Assembly (NCBI GenBank): GCA_019722365.1
Contig: JADFUC010001567.1
Location: 579,409 to 643,408 of the forward strand
DNA: 64,000 bases
Origin: Lithospermum erythrorhizon
Taxonomy: Eukaryota > Streptophyta > Magnoliopsida > Boraginales > Boraginaceae
Direction: 5' to 3'
Numbering within the stretch: position 1 is the first letter of the stretch; each line of letters opens with the position of its first letter. A program made the position numbers and the translations under genes. Positions 12,541 to 24,413 of this stretch are shown piece by piece. The notes under the pieces are model-generated. The model was not told where the DNA came from. It did not search any database and saw nothing but the letters and a program-made list of their open reading frames with translations.

Positions 12541-12910
12541 TAATGTGACAAATCACATATCCATATATATGTAGATAGCGTCCTTCCAGATCAATATAAA
12601 AGGTATTGAGATATTTTCTTTATTGTTAATTAATTTGATAGTGGAACCTCACATATATTTATCATGGTATCAAAGTCATGTCTGTGGTAATGATGGCACA
12701 TGTAATTCCGTCGATGTTAAATTTCGACAAATGCTGGCTAAGTAACATGCCGCTTTGAGGGTTACAAGTGAGGCAAGGCAGACTGTTAATATGACACGTC
12801 CCACATCAGTAGATGATGTACTCCCACGTTAATATATAAGGTCTTGAGGTCTTCTACTATTTCCTCTATTGTCAATTGGTTATAGTATGAGAACCTGTAG
12901 ATACTTATCA
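12541..12910 (+). mobile_element. TRIM (terminal-repeat retrotransposon in miniature)
   Basis: Two 124-bp direct repeats, 12541-12664 and 12787-12910, share TAATRTGACA starts, an AATATAWAAGGT.TTGAG block, a TATTGT.AATT block and TTATCA ends. Between them is a 122-bp interior. Immediately after the left repeat is TGGTATCAAAG (12665-12675), one mismatch from the TGGTATCAGAG site that primes from initiator Met tRNA. The 8-bp sequence TTTCTTGA occurs directly before (12533-12540) and directly after (12911-12918) the element. There is no coding capacity, so mobilisation would need proteins in trans. LTR size, primer site and total length fit TRIMs. Confidence 0.85.
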
Positions 12911-15900
12911 TTTCTTGAAAATATTTCACATTGGATGTGTTTTGGGATGGGTTATTAATTTGGTTTTTCTTTTTTTGTGATTGAAATCAAAATATGAAAG
13001 CTTAATTTAACATATGCACCTCAACTAATATTAATGTGATACATCCCATATTTATTTTCGATCAATCTTTCTTGTATATGAATATACCCCTCTGTTTCAA
13101 ATTTAAAACTTATTCGATTTATATTGAATTGTTAGAGATCAAGGGGTTGAAGAAGATGATGTTGAAGTGAGGTTTGGTGGCTTGGTGGTGGTCTTCGGTG
13201 ATGGTAGTTGAGGTGATATTTTAGGTGGGGTAGGGGGTTATCTGGGTGAAGGGTATTACTTAAGAAGTTTTTATTTTGTTTAACAAATAATATTTTCTCA
13301 ATTTTTTATGTTTTGACTAAAAATACCCCTATAGAGTTGGTGTTTTTAGCGATCAAATTGACATCGGGACCAAACTTGTCAATTGTTGGATGTTGGATGA
13401 TGGAATTCGACACTTTTAAAGTTGAGTGATGAAATGATGTTTTTTCAATTTTTTTATTTTTCTTTGATATATATGTGTGGTTTTTTCCATCAAATAAAGG
13501 AACGTCAAAAAATGTAAAATTTGAATAGGGTTAATAGTAATCATCACTCAACGTTCACCTTATTCGTCTTTAATTTGCCATTTTTCTTATGCTAATATTA
13601 CTATTTTTGTTTAAAATTAAAATTAAAATAAAAATAAAAATAATAACATTCCACCCTTTATTCGTCCTATAACCAAGGGTCAAATTGAAAAAATAGTTTT
13701 CACATCTCTCCCTACATTTTTCCTATAAGGCGAAAAAAGGATGGCTATTTTTCCTTTCTTTTAGTTGCTCTCTGTTGTGGTGATACATTAATCAGTTACT
13801 TCTGAAATATTTGATATTCGATATAGAATTTTTAATTTATAGTATTCGCAGTTTAAATATTTTAAACATATTAGTTTCTTTTGAAATAGAAGATAGTTGT
13901 TTATTTTGAATTTGTAATGATTTTGATTTAATATTTGACAATATCCCATGTATAATTTGTTCTTAGTATATTAATCACGATCATTTACCACTAGGAATTT
14001 ATTATATACGTAGTACTTACTAAAAAAGATTTAAGTATTATGGGACTAATATAGTAATCTATCAAGGGCAAAACACGATTGCCCATCGACTAACAAGTGA
14101 TGCGATTTTTGGCGCTATGTATTTTTTACCATTCCACCATTACATGTATCAATTTTAGTCGTTCGACCGTTCGTGAGTTGACCGTCGGTTAGCCGATTAT
14201 GTATTTGGGAGCAAAAACAAAATTTTTAAAAAAAAAAAACCTAACGGGGGTGGGGATTATAACGTCCGGAAAATTAAAATCCGCTTCCCCAATAGCAAAA
14301 CAAGTAAAAACCTGCACCAATTGAATGCATTCTTTAGTTTAACGCAATTGAAGTGTGTTAAAACACATATCTTGATAAATACATATTAACTTTTTAATAC
14401 CAATACCAATAATACAAACTGAGTGGTAATGTCATAATACTGAGTTCAAGTGTCCTTAGTTTACTCTCCGAGTATACTGTACTCAGCCCTATTCATGAAT
14501 TACTTGGCTAATAGTGTTCCACGTAGGATAAGCGCATCATGACACTATTCGCATTCGAGTTCGGTAAGGACCAACAAGCCCGATCCATTTACTCACAACT
14601 ATAGTTACCATTCTCTCGAGGTTACTACAAAGCGTATTCAGTCGCGTGAATCTTTAGTAAAACCCAGCGATTCTATTATTGGAATTATGTTATGTCGTGA
14701 GGTAAGTGATGTACAACACATGATCACGATATGGCATCTGATGAATCATATTACTATGTAATGAGTCAGTACCATGCTGATAGATTCAGCGACCTACCGA
14801 TCACGTGAGGTCATAATTATGGGGAGCGGACCTCTAATGGAGGAGATTGCATTGTCAATAAGAGAATACGTCTATCATAGAATTTAATCTATCATAGATT
14901 TTTATTCTGTGACTTAAATTGACTCGTTATAACCAACAGCAAATGTCATCTAGCTTATATTTAAACATTGACTAATATAGCCTTTGTCGCGTATATGTAA
15001 TTAGGGTTCACAGATGTACAAAGAGTTAATTACTATTATATGCCTTTGAGGTTGTAATAAATTTCTCTAGTACTTTCGATGTACAAAACATTATGTGTGG
15101 TTATTGCTCCCGATAACCTTTAAGGAACTCAAGGTTAATGCCGCTCTTGACCCGTTTGGTTTTTAATCAAAATATCGAAGATAAAGATTTGAACTCCGTT
15201 ATACTTTGTCACCAGTTTGCAACTTGGATCTTGATAATAAAATCGTTTTTCTTTCTTGTTCTGGATTTGAGATGTAAGCTTCAATAACAATGTTAAGTAT
15301 CGTCATCAACGATGTACTTAGGGCATTCTTTTGGATTACTCACTTAAACACACATGTTCTGTGCGCTAAGGTGTCGATAAGGAATGAGTTTGAAATAGAT
15401 ATGAGTATAGTCAACCAATGAATACATTCAACTTGATCGAAACCAAATGTTTGATTCATTTATGACTATATGTTCATTTAATGGAAACACGTTTCTTACT
15501 TCTGATGAATCACCATCTAGAAGGTAAATAGAGTGAGTTATATACTCGACTCATGTATTCCAATTCTATTTCACTCAGATGACCTCAAGTCATCTATAGG
15601 AGTATGATTTATTCATAACATCATGTATGCTTTTTGCATTAGGCGTTATGGCCATCATGGTATCACACAACATTCTTGAGATAACCGAAGTTCTAACTGC
15701 TTGAATTACTTGCTCTAAGGGCCACTTGAATACATTGAAAAGAAGAGACATATATTTATTTTCACCTTTTATACTTCATGATAAAGATCTTGTACATACA
15801 ACAAATTATAATCTATGGTAGATGGAAATACATACCGGTTTCATACAGTTATATACATGGTGACAAAATCTCAACGCAGTAGACCTGAAGTGTTAAATTG

Positions 15901-16539
15901 TAATACCAACCGGTGACACAAACTTAACTTGCATCCATTTGAGGCGGTTTAAAGTTTGTTTGTCAAACGTAACTTCTTGAGTTGTCTAGCGGTTAAGTAT
16001 GAGAATAAAATGTAGTTTAAAGAGGTAAGTGGAACAACTTTGATATGTGGAATTTATTCCATTCATTATTCAGTACGTGAACTTTCAATTCTTACTTGTA
16101 TCCTTTCAACTAGTGACACATCTAAAGGTAGAATGAAAAATTACTTTGGTATACAAAATTGAAAACTTTCATCCATTTGTCTTTTAAAACATTAAAACAT
16201 TCCTTACTTCACGTGGCTTAGCGAAATGCAGCTTTTTAAGATCAAAATGATATCTCATTCTTTTGGATAATAAATTACTCATCATCGATGATAGCAATTC
16301 AAAACTTGATAGTATTTATATCCTTAATTGACTTTGTATGTGAATATCTGAAACTAAATCAAGATTATGACCACCATTTAAGTAGCAGAGAGTTATTTCA
16401 GTTAAATGCTGTAAAGATTAAACTCAAGTTTTTAAAGTCATTTACCACAAGTATTACTCGATTGTTTGTTATTCAAAATATCATGTATCTCATAAAATAT
16501 GTTCAAGAAAGCGGTTTGAAGTTTCAGCTATTCATGGAT
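12911..16539. other. Repeat-like DNA, no recognised coding sequence
   Basis: The stretch 12911-14300 is AT-rich with nothing recognised. The stretch 14300-16539 has more mixed composition and looks like retrotransposon-derived DNA directly upstream of the Tat RNase H remnant. I could not place any reverse transcriptase, gag or protease motif in it on either strand. It may be the ruined 5' half of that element or another repeat. Confidence 0.4.
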
Positions 16540-16946
16540 GATTTAAGCGTAGGCCACTATAATGTAGTCGGTCGAGGCCGAAACTATGCGGCAGCGAGGA
16601 GAGGCCACCGTGGGCGTTATCGTAAATGGAGCGACAGAGCGAAGGTCGAGGGTGCGAGGGATCTTAATTCAAAAAGGACGAGAGAATTGACTTTGCGAAT
16701 AATAGCTAAGTTCTATTTGAAAGCCGCTGATAAACGAAGGCTGAATATGAAGCCATGGTGACGGGGTTATTAGTTGAAGTCTCGGGTAATCCGAATCGTG
16801 ATAAAGGGGATTCTAAGGCGGTGATTGAGCAGTTAGGGGAGACTGTGGAGTCAAGAATGAGAACTTGAGGAAGTATCCTTTCTGGGCCACCCGAATATAG
16901 TCTCAAGAGTTTGACTACGTGTCTTTGAGCTCTGGGAAAGCGAGCA
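16540..16946 (+). pseudogene. Tat RNase H remnant
   Basis: Frameshifted plus-strand pieces read as a retroviral-type RNase H: a degraded FYLKAADKRR..MKP segment (normally FKAANNEAEYEA), then GDSKAVIEQLGE (near 16809-16840) and KNEKLRKY..WATRI segments. The acidic Glu motif is mutated. The nested LTR at 16947 cuts off the end. Assignment relies on the order of motifs and on the integrase that follows. Confidence 0.55.
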
Positions 16947-17943
16947 TGTTGATCATAAACACCCGATTCATACAACCAGTTCCTCAGGTGTGTATATTAA
17001 TCCTAAACACAAAATATAAATGTGAATCGAGGGAATCGCGCGCCCATTTCAACGGAGGAAGCGAATGAACCCGAATCCTCACGATAGACCTGGCGTAAAG
17101 AGAAGCCCCCCTCAAAATCCTCTCCAGTAGCATTTAGGCTGAAATGATGTCCTAGATTGCACGCACTAAGAGGAAACAAACCCCGGTACTGAACTTGCTA
17201 AGAGTTTGAAAGATGAAATGAGAGTGAAAAACTTCTTCGATTCATGGAGGCGGCTATTTATGGAGGGTGGGTTTTTTATGATTATTTCATGAAAAAACCT
17301 AATCTCTCTTTAAATACCAAGTCCCAAATTCCATTCGTTAAAGAAATCGGTTTAACTTCGTTAACCCAATTGAACCGTTATGAGCTTCTAATTAAATAAT
17401 GAGTTACTAGTGAGTTGTTCTATTTTTAATTAACTTTAACAAGTCCAGCTAAAATACTAGCAGTCGCTAGCCGAATAGCTTATCCAAAGTTATTCATCAA
17501 TTTCAATTACTTAGTGATTAAACTTGCAAGTTTAACCAATTGATGTTCATCGACATATGTTGACAAAAATATATAAATATTGATACATTTCTCGATATAT
17601 ATCTGAAATCTCTTTAATTTCGTTCATGAAATATTATTCGGAAATATCATTGTGTGTGACTTCCTTCTAAGAGCTCGAGATAATAGTAAGTTGTATAATA
17701 ATAATAATTGACCCGATTACTATTGTATAACGATTAATAGTAAGATACATGATGGCTCGCCCAGCACATAAGAATTATCATGAGAACCAGCGCTAGTAAT
17801 ATACCATTACTAAGGTGAGAACACTAAGGGGATTGACAATCTCATTTAACCAAGCCAGGTAAAATGAATTACGATACGCAATTAATCGCGACTTGCCTGA
17901 TAAAGGGAATCGATACCATTGATTTCCAGCGACCCGAAGACAA
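16947..17943 (-). mobile_element. Solo LTR, family A copy 1, nested in Tat pol
   Basis: It starts TGTTGATCATAAAC on the plus strand and ends near GAAGACA. It shares long collinear blocks with 20728-21721: TTAATC.TAAAACACA.., AAACCTAAT, AGTTGTTA, TAAGTTGTATAATAATAAT, ATGAGAACCAGC, AAAGGGAATC, and CAGCG at the right. It lies between the RNase H and integrase parts of the Tat element, and both sides resume Tat coding. It has no internal coding region. The target duplication is not clear. Confidence 0.7.
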
Positions 17944-17949
17944 GGTTAA

Positions 17950-19082
17950 AATTTAGGAAGTGAAAAAGCAAGCTTCAAATTCCAAATGTTTCAAGGGGAG
18001 TTATATAAAACCTCCCACTTAGGACCACTACTATTTTGCATCGAAGACAAAATCAACAATGTTTGATCCATGAGAGTGCGGGCACCGTATCGGAAAATCC
18101 TTAGCCACTGAGAATCGCGGCGGGGGGTAATTCGGCTTCTGGCTCGCGAGCGACTCCTTAGAGTACGTAAAGAGGTGTGATTATTGCCAAAAGATGAAGG
18201 CAGTCCCTAGACAATCCGTAGCGGAGATGACTCCGGTCCTTTGTCCCATACCGTTTTCTATGTGGGGCGTCATTTGGTGGGATAATTTGTGAATCCTGCC
18301 ACCAAATACAAAGATGAGGTTGTGGCTGTGGACTATTTCAGTAAATGGGTAGAAGTCATGCCCCTAAGGAACACCGCTGCCAAAGATATTGAGGAGTTCA
18401 TATGGAAAATTTTAACATTACAGATTATGGGATCACGAAGATATTGGTATCGGACAAGCGATCCTCGGTTCGATGCGTCTGCCGGGACATGTACAAAGCG
18501 GCTTAGGATAGAACCGTTTTGCACCGGTGTGTTATCCCAAGCCAGTCGAAGTAGAAGTCATGAACATGGCCATTTTTCAAAAGGAATAAAAAGAAAAATC
18601 TCTCCCTCCGAGTCGGGGGGCAAAATAGTGCGAGGACTCCAGGGTCCTACGGTCCCTACTGAACCGCTCCACTTGATGCTGCAGGCTCCCGCCGGGCAGT
18701 GTTCGGGAAAAAAGCGTTTTGCTGTAGAGGTTACCCAGTGTCCGGCGACTTTGCTTCCAATGAAGAGAAAAATAGAGAAGCCGAGATGAGAGAATTTTCT
18801 CCACTTCACGGATCAATTAAGAGATGCAACCTTATGCAGAATGCGGAGGTGCGAGGGGTTGGCGATGCGACGAGAGGAGTGCAGATAGGAGCGATTCAAA
18901 GAAGGAGACCTCGTGCTCTTCAAAGCCAGCAAGCCAAAGAGGCAAGACAAGCTCAACCCTAAGTGGGAAGGACTATACGAGGATGAGGGGCACAGTCATA
19001 GGCCCATGGATGAATTGGGCAACTCTCGGGGAAAAATCATCAAGCGTAGGCGCGTGAGTTATCTCGAAACATACTACACTTG
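17950..19082 (+). pseudogene. Tat integrase
   Basis: Ty3/Gypsy integrase, the enzyme that inserts element cDNA into chromosomes. Pieces in order, in shifting frames: GELYKTSHLGPLLFC (end of the linker before the zinc finger), EYVKRCDYCQK (HHCC zinc finger, CxxC part), the core with PFSMWGV (the first catalytic Asp appears lost just after it), PATKYKDEVVAVDYFSKWVE, NTAAKDIEEFIWK, an ILVSD segment (second Asp), LPVEVTQCP-type sequence, and the C-terminal KASKPKRQDKLNPKWEG plus a GKIIKR-like tail near 19031. The longest open run is 166 residues (18289-18789). Multiple frameshifts and stops make it non-functional. Confidence 0.85.
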
Positions 19083-19254
19083 AATGCTTGTAGAGGATAT
19101 AATCTCCCTCCTTTTGTAAACAAACTTGGAGATAAAGTTTGATAAAGCACGAGTAAGCCTTTTGGAAATAAAGAAATCTTTTGAGCAATGAGAGTTCATT
19201 AAATAAAACAAGAAAATCTAAGTGAATAAAGATAAAGCACACTCCACCGGAGGA

Positions 19255-20280
19255 AACCGAGTCAATAAGATCACTTTCGTGGTCCTCGGGTGAATTGAAG
19301 ATCATCCGGTCGAATGAATAAGATCATTCAATCTTTATTAACAGGAAACCAGTGGGGTGAATGCGCTCGTGAGGTCTCGGAGTGAATTAGATCACCGGGG
19401 AGTCGAGTGAATAAGATCAACGACTTTGATAACAAAGGAGGCAAAGTGTGGCTTGAATTAGATCACTAGTGGTCCTCGGGTGAATCAGATCACCCGGGGT
19501 CGAATGAATAAGATCATTCAACCTTTATTAACTTAAAGGGAAACTCGAGTGAATTAGATCACTCGTGGTCCTCGGGTGAATCAGATCACCCGGGGTCGAA
19601 TGAATAAGATCATTCAACCTTTATTAACTTAAGGAAAACCCGAGTGAATTAGATCACTCGTGGTCCTCGGGAAGATAGATCACCGAGGAGTCAAGTGAAT
19701 AAGATCACTTAACTTTTAACCTAAAGGGAAACCGTGTGAAGATTAGATCGCCTAGTGGTCACCGAGTGAATTAGATTGCAGGGGTCGAATGGAGGCAAGA
19801 GATCGTTTAACTAGCTATTAACTTAAAGGGAAACCAGTGAATTAGATGATAAACAAGTGGTCTCGGTGAAGTCCCGAGATCGCCCCGAGTCGAATGAATA
19901 AGATCATTCAACCTATATATTAACTTAAAGAAACCGGGTGAATTAAGATGTTTCAAAACAGTGCTTGGGTGAATCGAGATCGCTAGGGAGTCAAGTGAAC
20001 AAGGTCACTTAACCTTTAACTTAAGGGAAACTTCATTGGCGAATTAGATCACTAGTGGTCCTTAAGTGAGATACGAGATCACACGGGGTAGAATTAAGAT
20101 CATTCAACCTTTATCAACTTAAAGGAAACCAGTGAATTAGATCGCTCGTGGTCCTCGGAGTGAGATAAGTTGCAGGAGTCAGTGAATAAGATCCAAGCAA
20201 CCTTTGTTAACTTAAAGGAAAACCAGGAGTGAATTAGATCATTTGTGGTCCTCAGGATGAATCATATCGCCGGGGTTAAG
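19255..20280 (+). repeat. Tandem array, ~95-bp monomer, in the Tat 3' region
   Basis: There are about eleven diverged copies. Successive starts of GAATTAGATCAC at 19455, 19551 and 19646 give periods of 96 and 95 bp. Each monomer contains three related sub-units built on TGAATNAGATCA, separated by TGGTCCTCGGG and GGGGTCGAATG, and then TTTATTAACTTAAAGGGAAA. Copies near 19455-19680 are nearly identical; the outer ones are degraded. Arrays in this position are a known property of Tat-lineage elements and a known source of satellites. Confidence 0.9.
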
Positions 20281-20579
20281 GAAAATGCAGGGTATAAAAA
20301 CTACAGGAATTTTTGAGGAAGGAAGCAGTTACAATATCACAGTCGTTCCCCCGAAGAGAGAATGATTCGTGATAGTGGGCAAATATATTATGTTATCACA
20401 AATAACATTCTACGAGTTAAGAAAGAAAAGATGAAACAGTGATGAATAAGAGATAAGAGTTAAGATCTAATAAAAAATTCAAAAATAAGGAAAAGTGCGT
20501 AACGTTTCTAAATGAAAAGTTACAAAAGTAATGGCGCAGCGCTAATGGCGAGCCCGAGGAACATAAAGCAAAAGTTTAC

Positions 20580-23500
20580 AAGTATGAACAAAAGGCTGAG
20601 GTGGGCGTCATCGTCTCACCGATCCGCCCGAGGTCGGCGTCATTTCGATCGTCGGAAGGCTCGTTATCACTTTCTTCCGAGGATCGGCCGAAGGATCGCG
20701 CCTTTCCTTCTGAAGTGTTCTTCCACATGTTAGAATCTAGTATGAATTTTATTTGTGATAAAATACCAAATTCATACATCCCGGATCCTCAAAATGATAT
20801 AAATTAATCTAAAACACATAAATTACAATTATGAATAAAAGAGGTGCTACGGAGATGCAGTCGCCAAAATCTTTCACGAAGCCTCCTTTGAATTCCATCA
20901 TTGAGCACTTCAAATGTAGTGCCTTTTAGTTAGTCCCACACTAGGAGATATTGAATCACACATTTGTGTTTGCTAAACGTGAATTGATTTGGATGAAAAA
21001 ATCAAGAAGAAAAGGCTTTTTCAATTCTTAAGCGATACCCCGACCATATGAAGAAATGGGAGGAGGCTAGCTTTTGTTTTCATTTCATAAGAAGCATATG
21101 ATGAAAACCTAATAAGCTTGAAAAGCTTATATATAGGTCGAACCCTAAAAGCCCGACGAATAGATTAATGAGAGCCGAACTTAGATTAAATTTAGTGCTT
21201 AGTTAAGTAAAAATCAAACACTAACAAGTTGTTAATAGTAACTAACAAGAGTTACTAACAAGAAACTCAACTAACTATCCACGAGGCTAATTCAAATGAG
21301 TAATCAATTCATTACGGGTTCATCAATTTATATTTTTACATTATCGATGTAAAATTCTCAGTGAGAATATTAGATTGATTACAATCAACTCGATTTAGCA
21401 AATGTAGTTTAATTTCATACGAAATATAATTCAACGTCAACGTATATGTGTGACCTTCACAGAGCTCAGAATAGCCAGTAAGTTGTATAATAATAATATT
21501 GACCAATTACTTATTATTATAACAATTAATGGTAAGATACAGCAATCGCTCGTAACCCATAGGAGTGTAATGAGAACCAGCTGGTAATATGCAATTACTA
21601 AAGTGAACACTAAGTTCCGATTTAATCACATTTAATCCAGCCGGTAAATGAATTGATACACAATTAGCCATGGCGGGCATAATAAAAGGGAATCAATTTT
21701 CGTGATTTCAGCGCCCTGAGCTTCCACGGAAAAGATAGTACGAACACCGTGGAAACTTCTGGAGATCTTGAGACTATAGTGCCATTATGGAGAGCGATGT
21801 AAATCCGAAAGGATGTCGCATAGTTACGACTCTCCTTAAAGTTAACTATGACCTCTTGAGGAGGAAGGCCTCACGGATAACTCTTCTGCGCCCGGCCCGG
21901 TAGTTTCAATGCCTTCGTTTATCCTGGGCACCAGCTATACGCGCAGCCTTGAGAGAGCTCTTCAAAATAGCTAAGATTGGGGCACATACTTAGAAGAGAG
22001 GTTGGACTTGGATTTCTCAGAGCACATTACAAGCAGTTTCAAGATCCGCGTCTTTTGTTCTTGAAATCGGCGAGGTTGAGCCTTGAAATCACTAGCTTGA
22101 GCCCGAGCTTAAATCTCTCTCCCAATGACCTCGGGACAAACATTTCTCGAGCTTTTCGGCTTCAGAGGCGGCACGGGACTCTTCACATTCACTCCATTTC
22201 AAGAAGAGCCGAGCGCACTATGTCTTGAAAAGACAAAGTAAGACTTGGACAAGGAGGAGTAAAACAATGATAAAAAATCAAAAGAATTAAGGCAAAAACA
22301 TACCTTAAGGTGGAAATGAGAAAAGGCTTTGTGGATGATGGAGCCCGAAGAGTCGAGGCGCATAATCCCTTCGTGTCCATCTTCGGCCAATGTTTTTCAA
22401 TAAGAGAGCCGTGGATTAACTCTCTCTTGAATATGTGGTTTTAAATCGGAGTTCTGTTAATACCGAAGAAGGGTATAAGGAAGCAGGATGAACCCGCAGC
22501 TAGAAAGGCGACTGCGTCGGGGAGGAGGAGGAGAGTGATGACCCGAATCCGCGACATCCAACGGAGAGGAGCGACTTGGGATCTCCCAGTGGTAGCCCGA
22601 GGGAAGTAGGGGAAGATGTTGGAGGGAGAGAGGAAGTTAAGACCCCACCAGATTGCCTCAGCAGGAGCGTCTCGGGATGACCTTAACTGAAAGCTTTCCG
22701 AGGCTTCTTAGTGACGAGGAATTCGGGGACTGCCGAGGAAGAGCGGTCTTCTTTTTGGACACTTTAGCCAAAGGGTCCTTCCCCGAAGTCACAACCTTGA
22801 AATTGACTTTGTGGGGCATGATGCATGACCCCGAGGAGTTCTTCAGGGCTAACAGGTTCACTGGAAAATAAACAGACAAGTGATCAAAAACATAAGGAAT
22901 GAAATATCTTAGGAATACGAACCGATAAATAGATAAGACTTGCAGGCGAGGTTGGCCAGAATTTGTTGTTAAACCCGCTTTTTGGTTAAACCGCCTTGAT
23001 AAACACGTCTTCATGACAAAGACCGTGAAATGAGTTCGGGAAAAGCCGGCCTTAGAACTTTTATCTCGGTTGAGTCCTTTAGGAATTTTCACCGAAGAGT
23101 AGAGGTTCTTGATAAAGGCCGGTGAGGCTGGGACCTCGGAGTTGAAACCGCTGTCGGTCAGAGGCAGCGGCTGAACCACGGACTTTCCACCGACTTTGTC
23201 CATAGCCGTGTATAAGAAATTGTAAGAAGGAGAAGAAACTTGAAAGTAAGCCAAAGGGCCTTTAAGGAGGATGATGTCACGTCGCTTAAACAAAGCTATG
23301 TTGAGATGACCCAGCAACCAAAACCGCCGCTGGAAAGATGGTGAGGATCAGGTAGGAAGGGCATCAGTTGACCCGGGGCCCGATCCACGGTCGTTAACAC
23401 TTCGTCAACAAATGACGAGACAGGGAGTCGGAGCCCATAGTTGAAAAACTCCCAGAACAAAGCGGTGTCTCGGGAGGTGGGGTTGGAAGCATCTTCGGGC

Positions 23501-24090
23501 TCACCTTCCATGGAAGGATTGATTCGCGAGGCGTCCGTTTTTACTTCCACGGGGAAGCCATAGTGTTTAGATTTGGCATCTTAGTTGGGAAGTCGGTGAT
23601 GGACCGGGAACCGTCTTAGTCTCGGCTTCAAGGGGTTGAGGGATTTGATCTTTGATGGATTTTCCATGGAAGACTTCGAGAAGCAACAGGTCTCGGGAGG
23701 GAGGAGGCACCATGTGTGGAATTCAGGGTTCTTGGCGTCAGAAGGGACTTGAGAGTCGTCTAAATTGGAGGGAGGAAGAAATGGCGAGAGGCGTGGCCCT
23801 TGGGGGCGTCCACCAAGCAGGGGCAGCAAACTCGTCGAAGTTTGGGACATAAGCGCCTTGAGGTGCGAGCCTCGAGGGGTAGAAGTTGGTAGGAGGTGTG
23901 AGATCGTATTAATGGCGCCTTGACAGAACGAAATTCGGCGATTAGAATAATACATTACGGGAGTTGAAAGATAAGAAAAGTGGGTTTCAGCAGTAAAGCG
24001 TAAGCACCACCCTGCTTGACGCATCCACAGCCAAAGCGTACCTGCCCGTGGTTGCTTGAATGATTGGAGGGTACGAGGTGGTCTTGGCAT
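20580..24090 (-). pseudogene. Antisense ORF of the Tat element (PF04195 'putative gypsy type transposon'-like)
   Basis: The frame is read opposite to pol, starting at MPRPPRTLQSF (24090). The segment ALFWEFFNYGLRLPVSSFVD followed by EVL and APGQLMPF (23470-23360) matches the conserved core of the PF04195 family. Then comes a degraded middle with a GPLAYFQVSS segment (23260), a coiled-coil-like EESRAASEAEKLEK (near 22160-22200), an NFKESRNYA segment (near 21820), and an acidic C-terminus EESDNEPSDDRNDADLG (20650-20700). Several frameshifts occur. The solo LTR at 20728-21721 sits in the 3' part, and the frame on its two sides is the same. Extra antisense genes are known in Tat elements; their role is unknown. 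Confidence 0.65.
20728..21721 (-). mobile_element. Solo LTR, family A copy 2, nested in the antisense ORF
   Basis: Begins TGTTAGAATC on the plus strand. TTCCAC occurs at 20721-20726 and again at 21722-21727, an approximate target duplication. The reverse complement of 20735-20845 matches 41985-42096 (TTTATGTGTTTTAGATTAAT, CGGGATGTATGAATTTGG, TTCATACTAGATTCTA) at very high identity. It is also collinear with 16947-17943. Internal genes are absent, as expected after LTR-LTR recombination. The superfamily is not determined. Confidence 0.8.
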
Positions 24091-24401
24091 GATAATGCGC
24101 TTTGATACGCCATAGAGAAAAGATTGGGAGGAGTAGGTTAAAAAAACAGGGCATGGGGTGAAAAGAGAAACAAGAAATTGCAGAGAGTGGGTTTTGCTTG
24201 AGGGAAGAAGAAGGCGATAATAATTGTGAAAAATAAAGAAGTGAAAAGGAATTAGGAAAGACATACCTTTTATGAGGGGATTAAACACGTGTCTCTTGGG
24301 ATTTACAGGTCATAAAGATGGTTCTAAATGGTTGGTGAGGAATTTTAACTCTTCAAATTCCACTACCATTTGAAAACATGGCGGTTGAAATTTTGGAGAT
24401 T

Positions 24402-24413
24402 AAGGGGGAGCAG
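24402..24413 (+). other. Polypurine tract of the Tat element
   Basis: AAGGGGGAGCAG immediately precedes TGATATGG, the start of the 3' LTR. It is the expected plus-strand priming site. Confidence 0.7.

Noticed and set aside
18333..18816. Minus-strand open frames opposite the Tat integrase
   Set aside because: They are shadows of the plus-strand integrase reading frames and carry no motif.
19255..20280. Regularly spaced repeats resembling a CRISPR array
   Set aside because: This is a plant nuclear tandem array. Monomers are contiguous and diverged, with no unique spacers, and lie in the 3' region of a retrotransposon.
22653..22871. Plus-strand open frame within the Tat 3' region
   Set aside because: It is opposite the antisense ORF, which has the family match. 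The plus frame has none.
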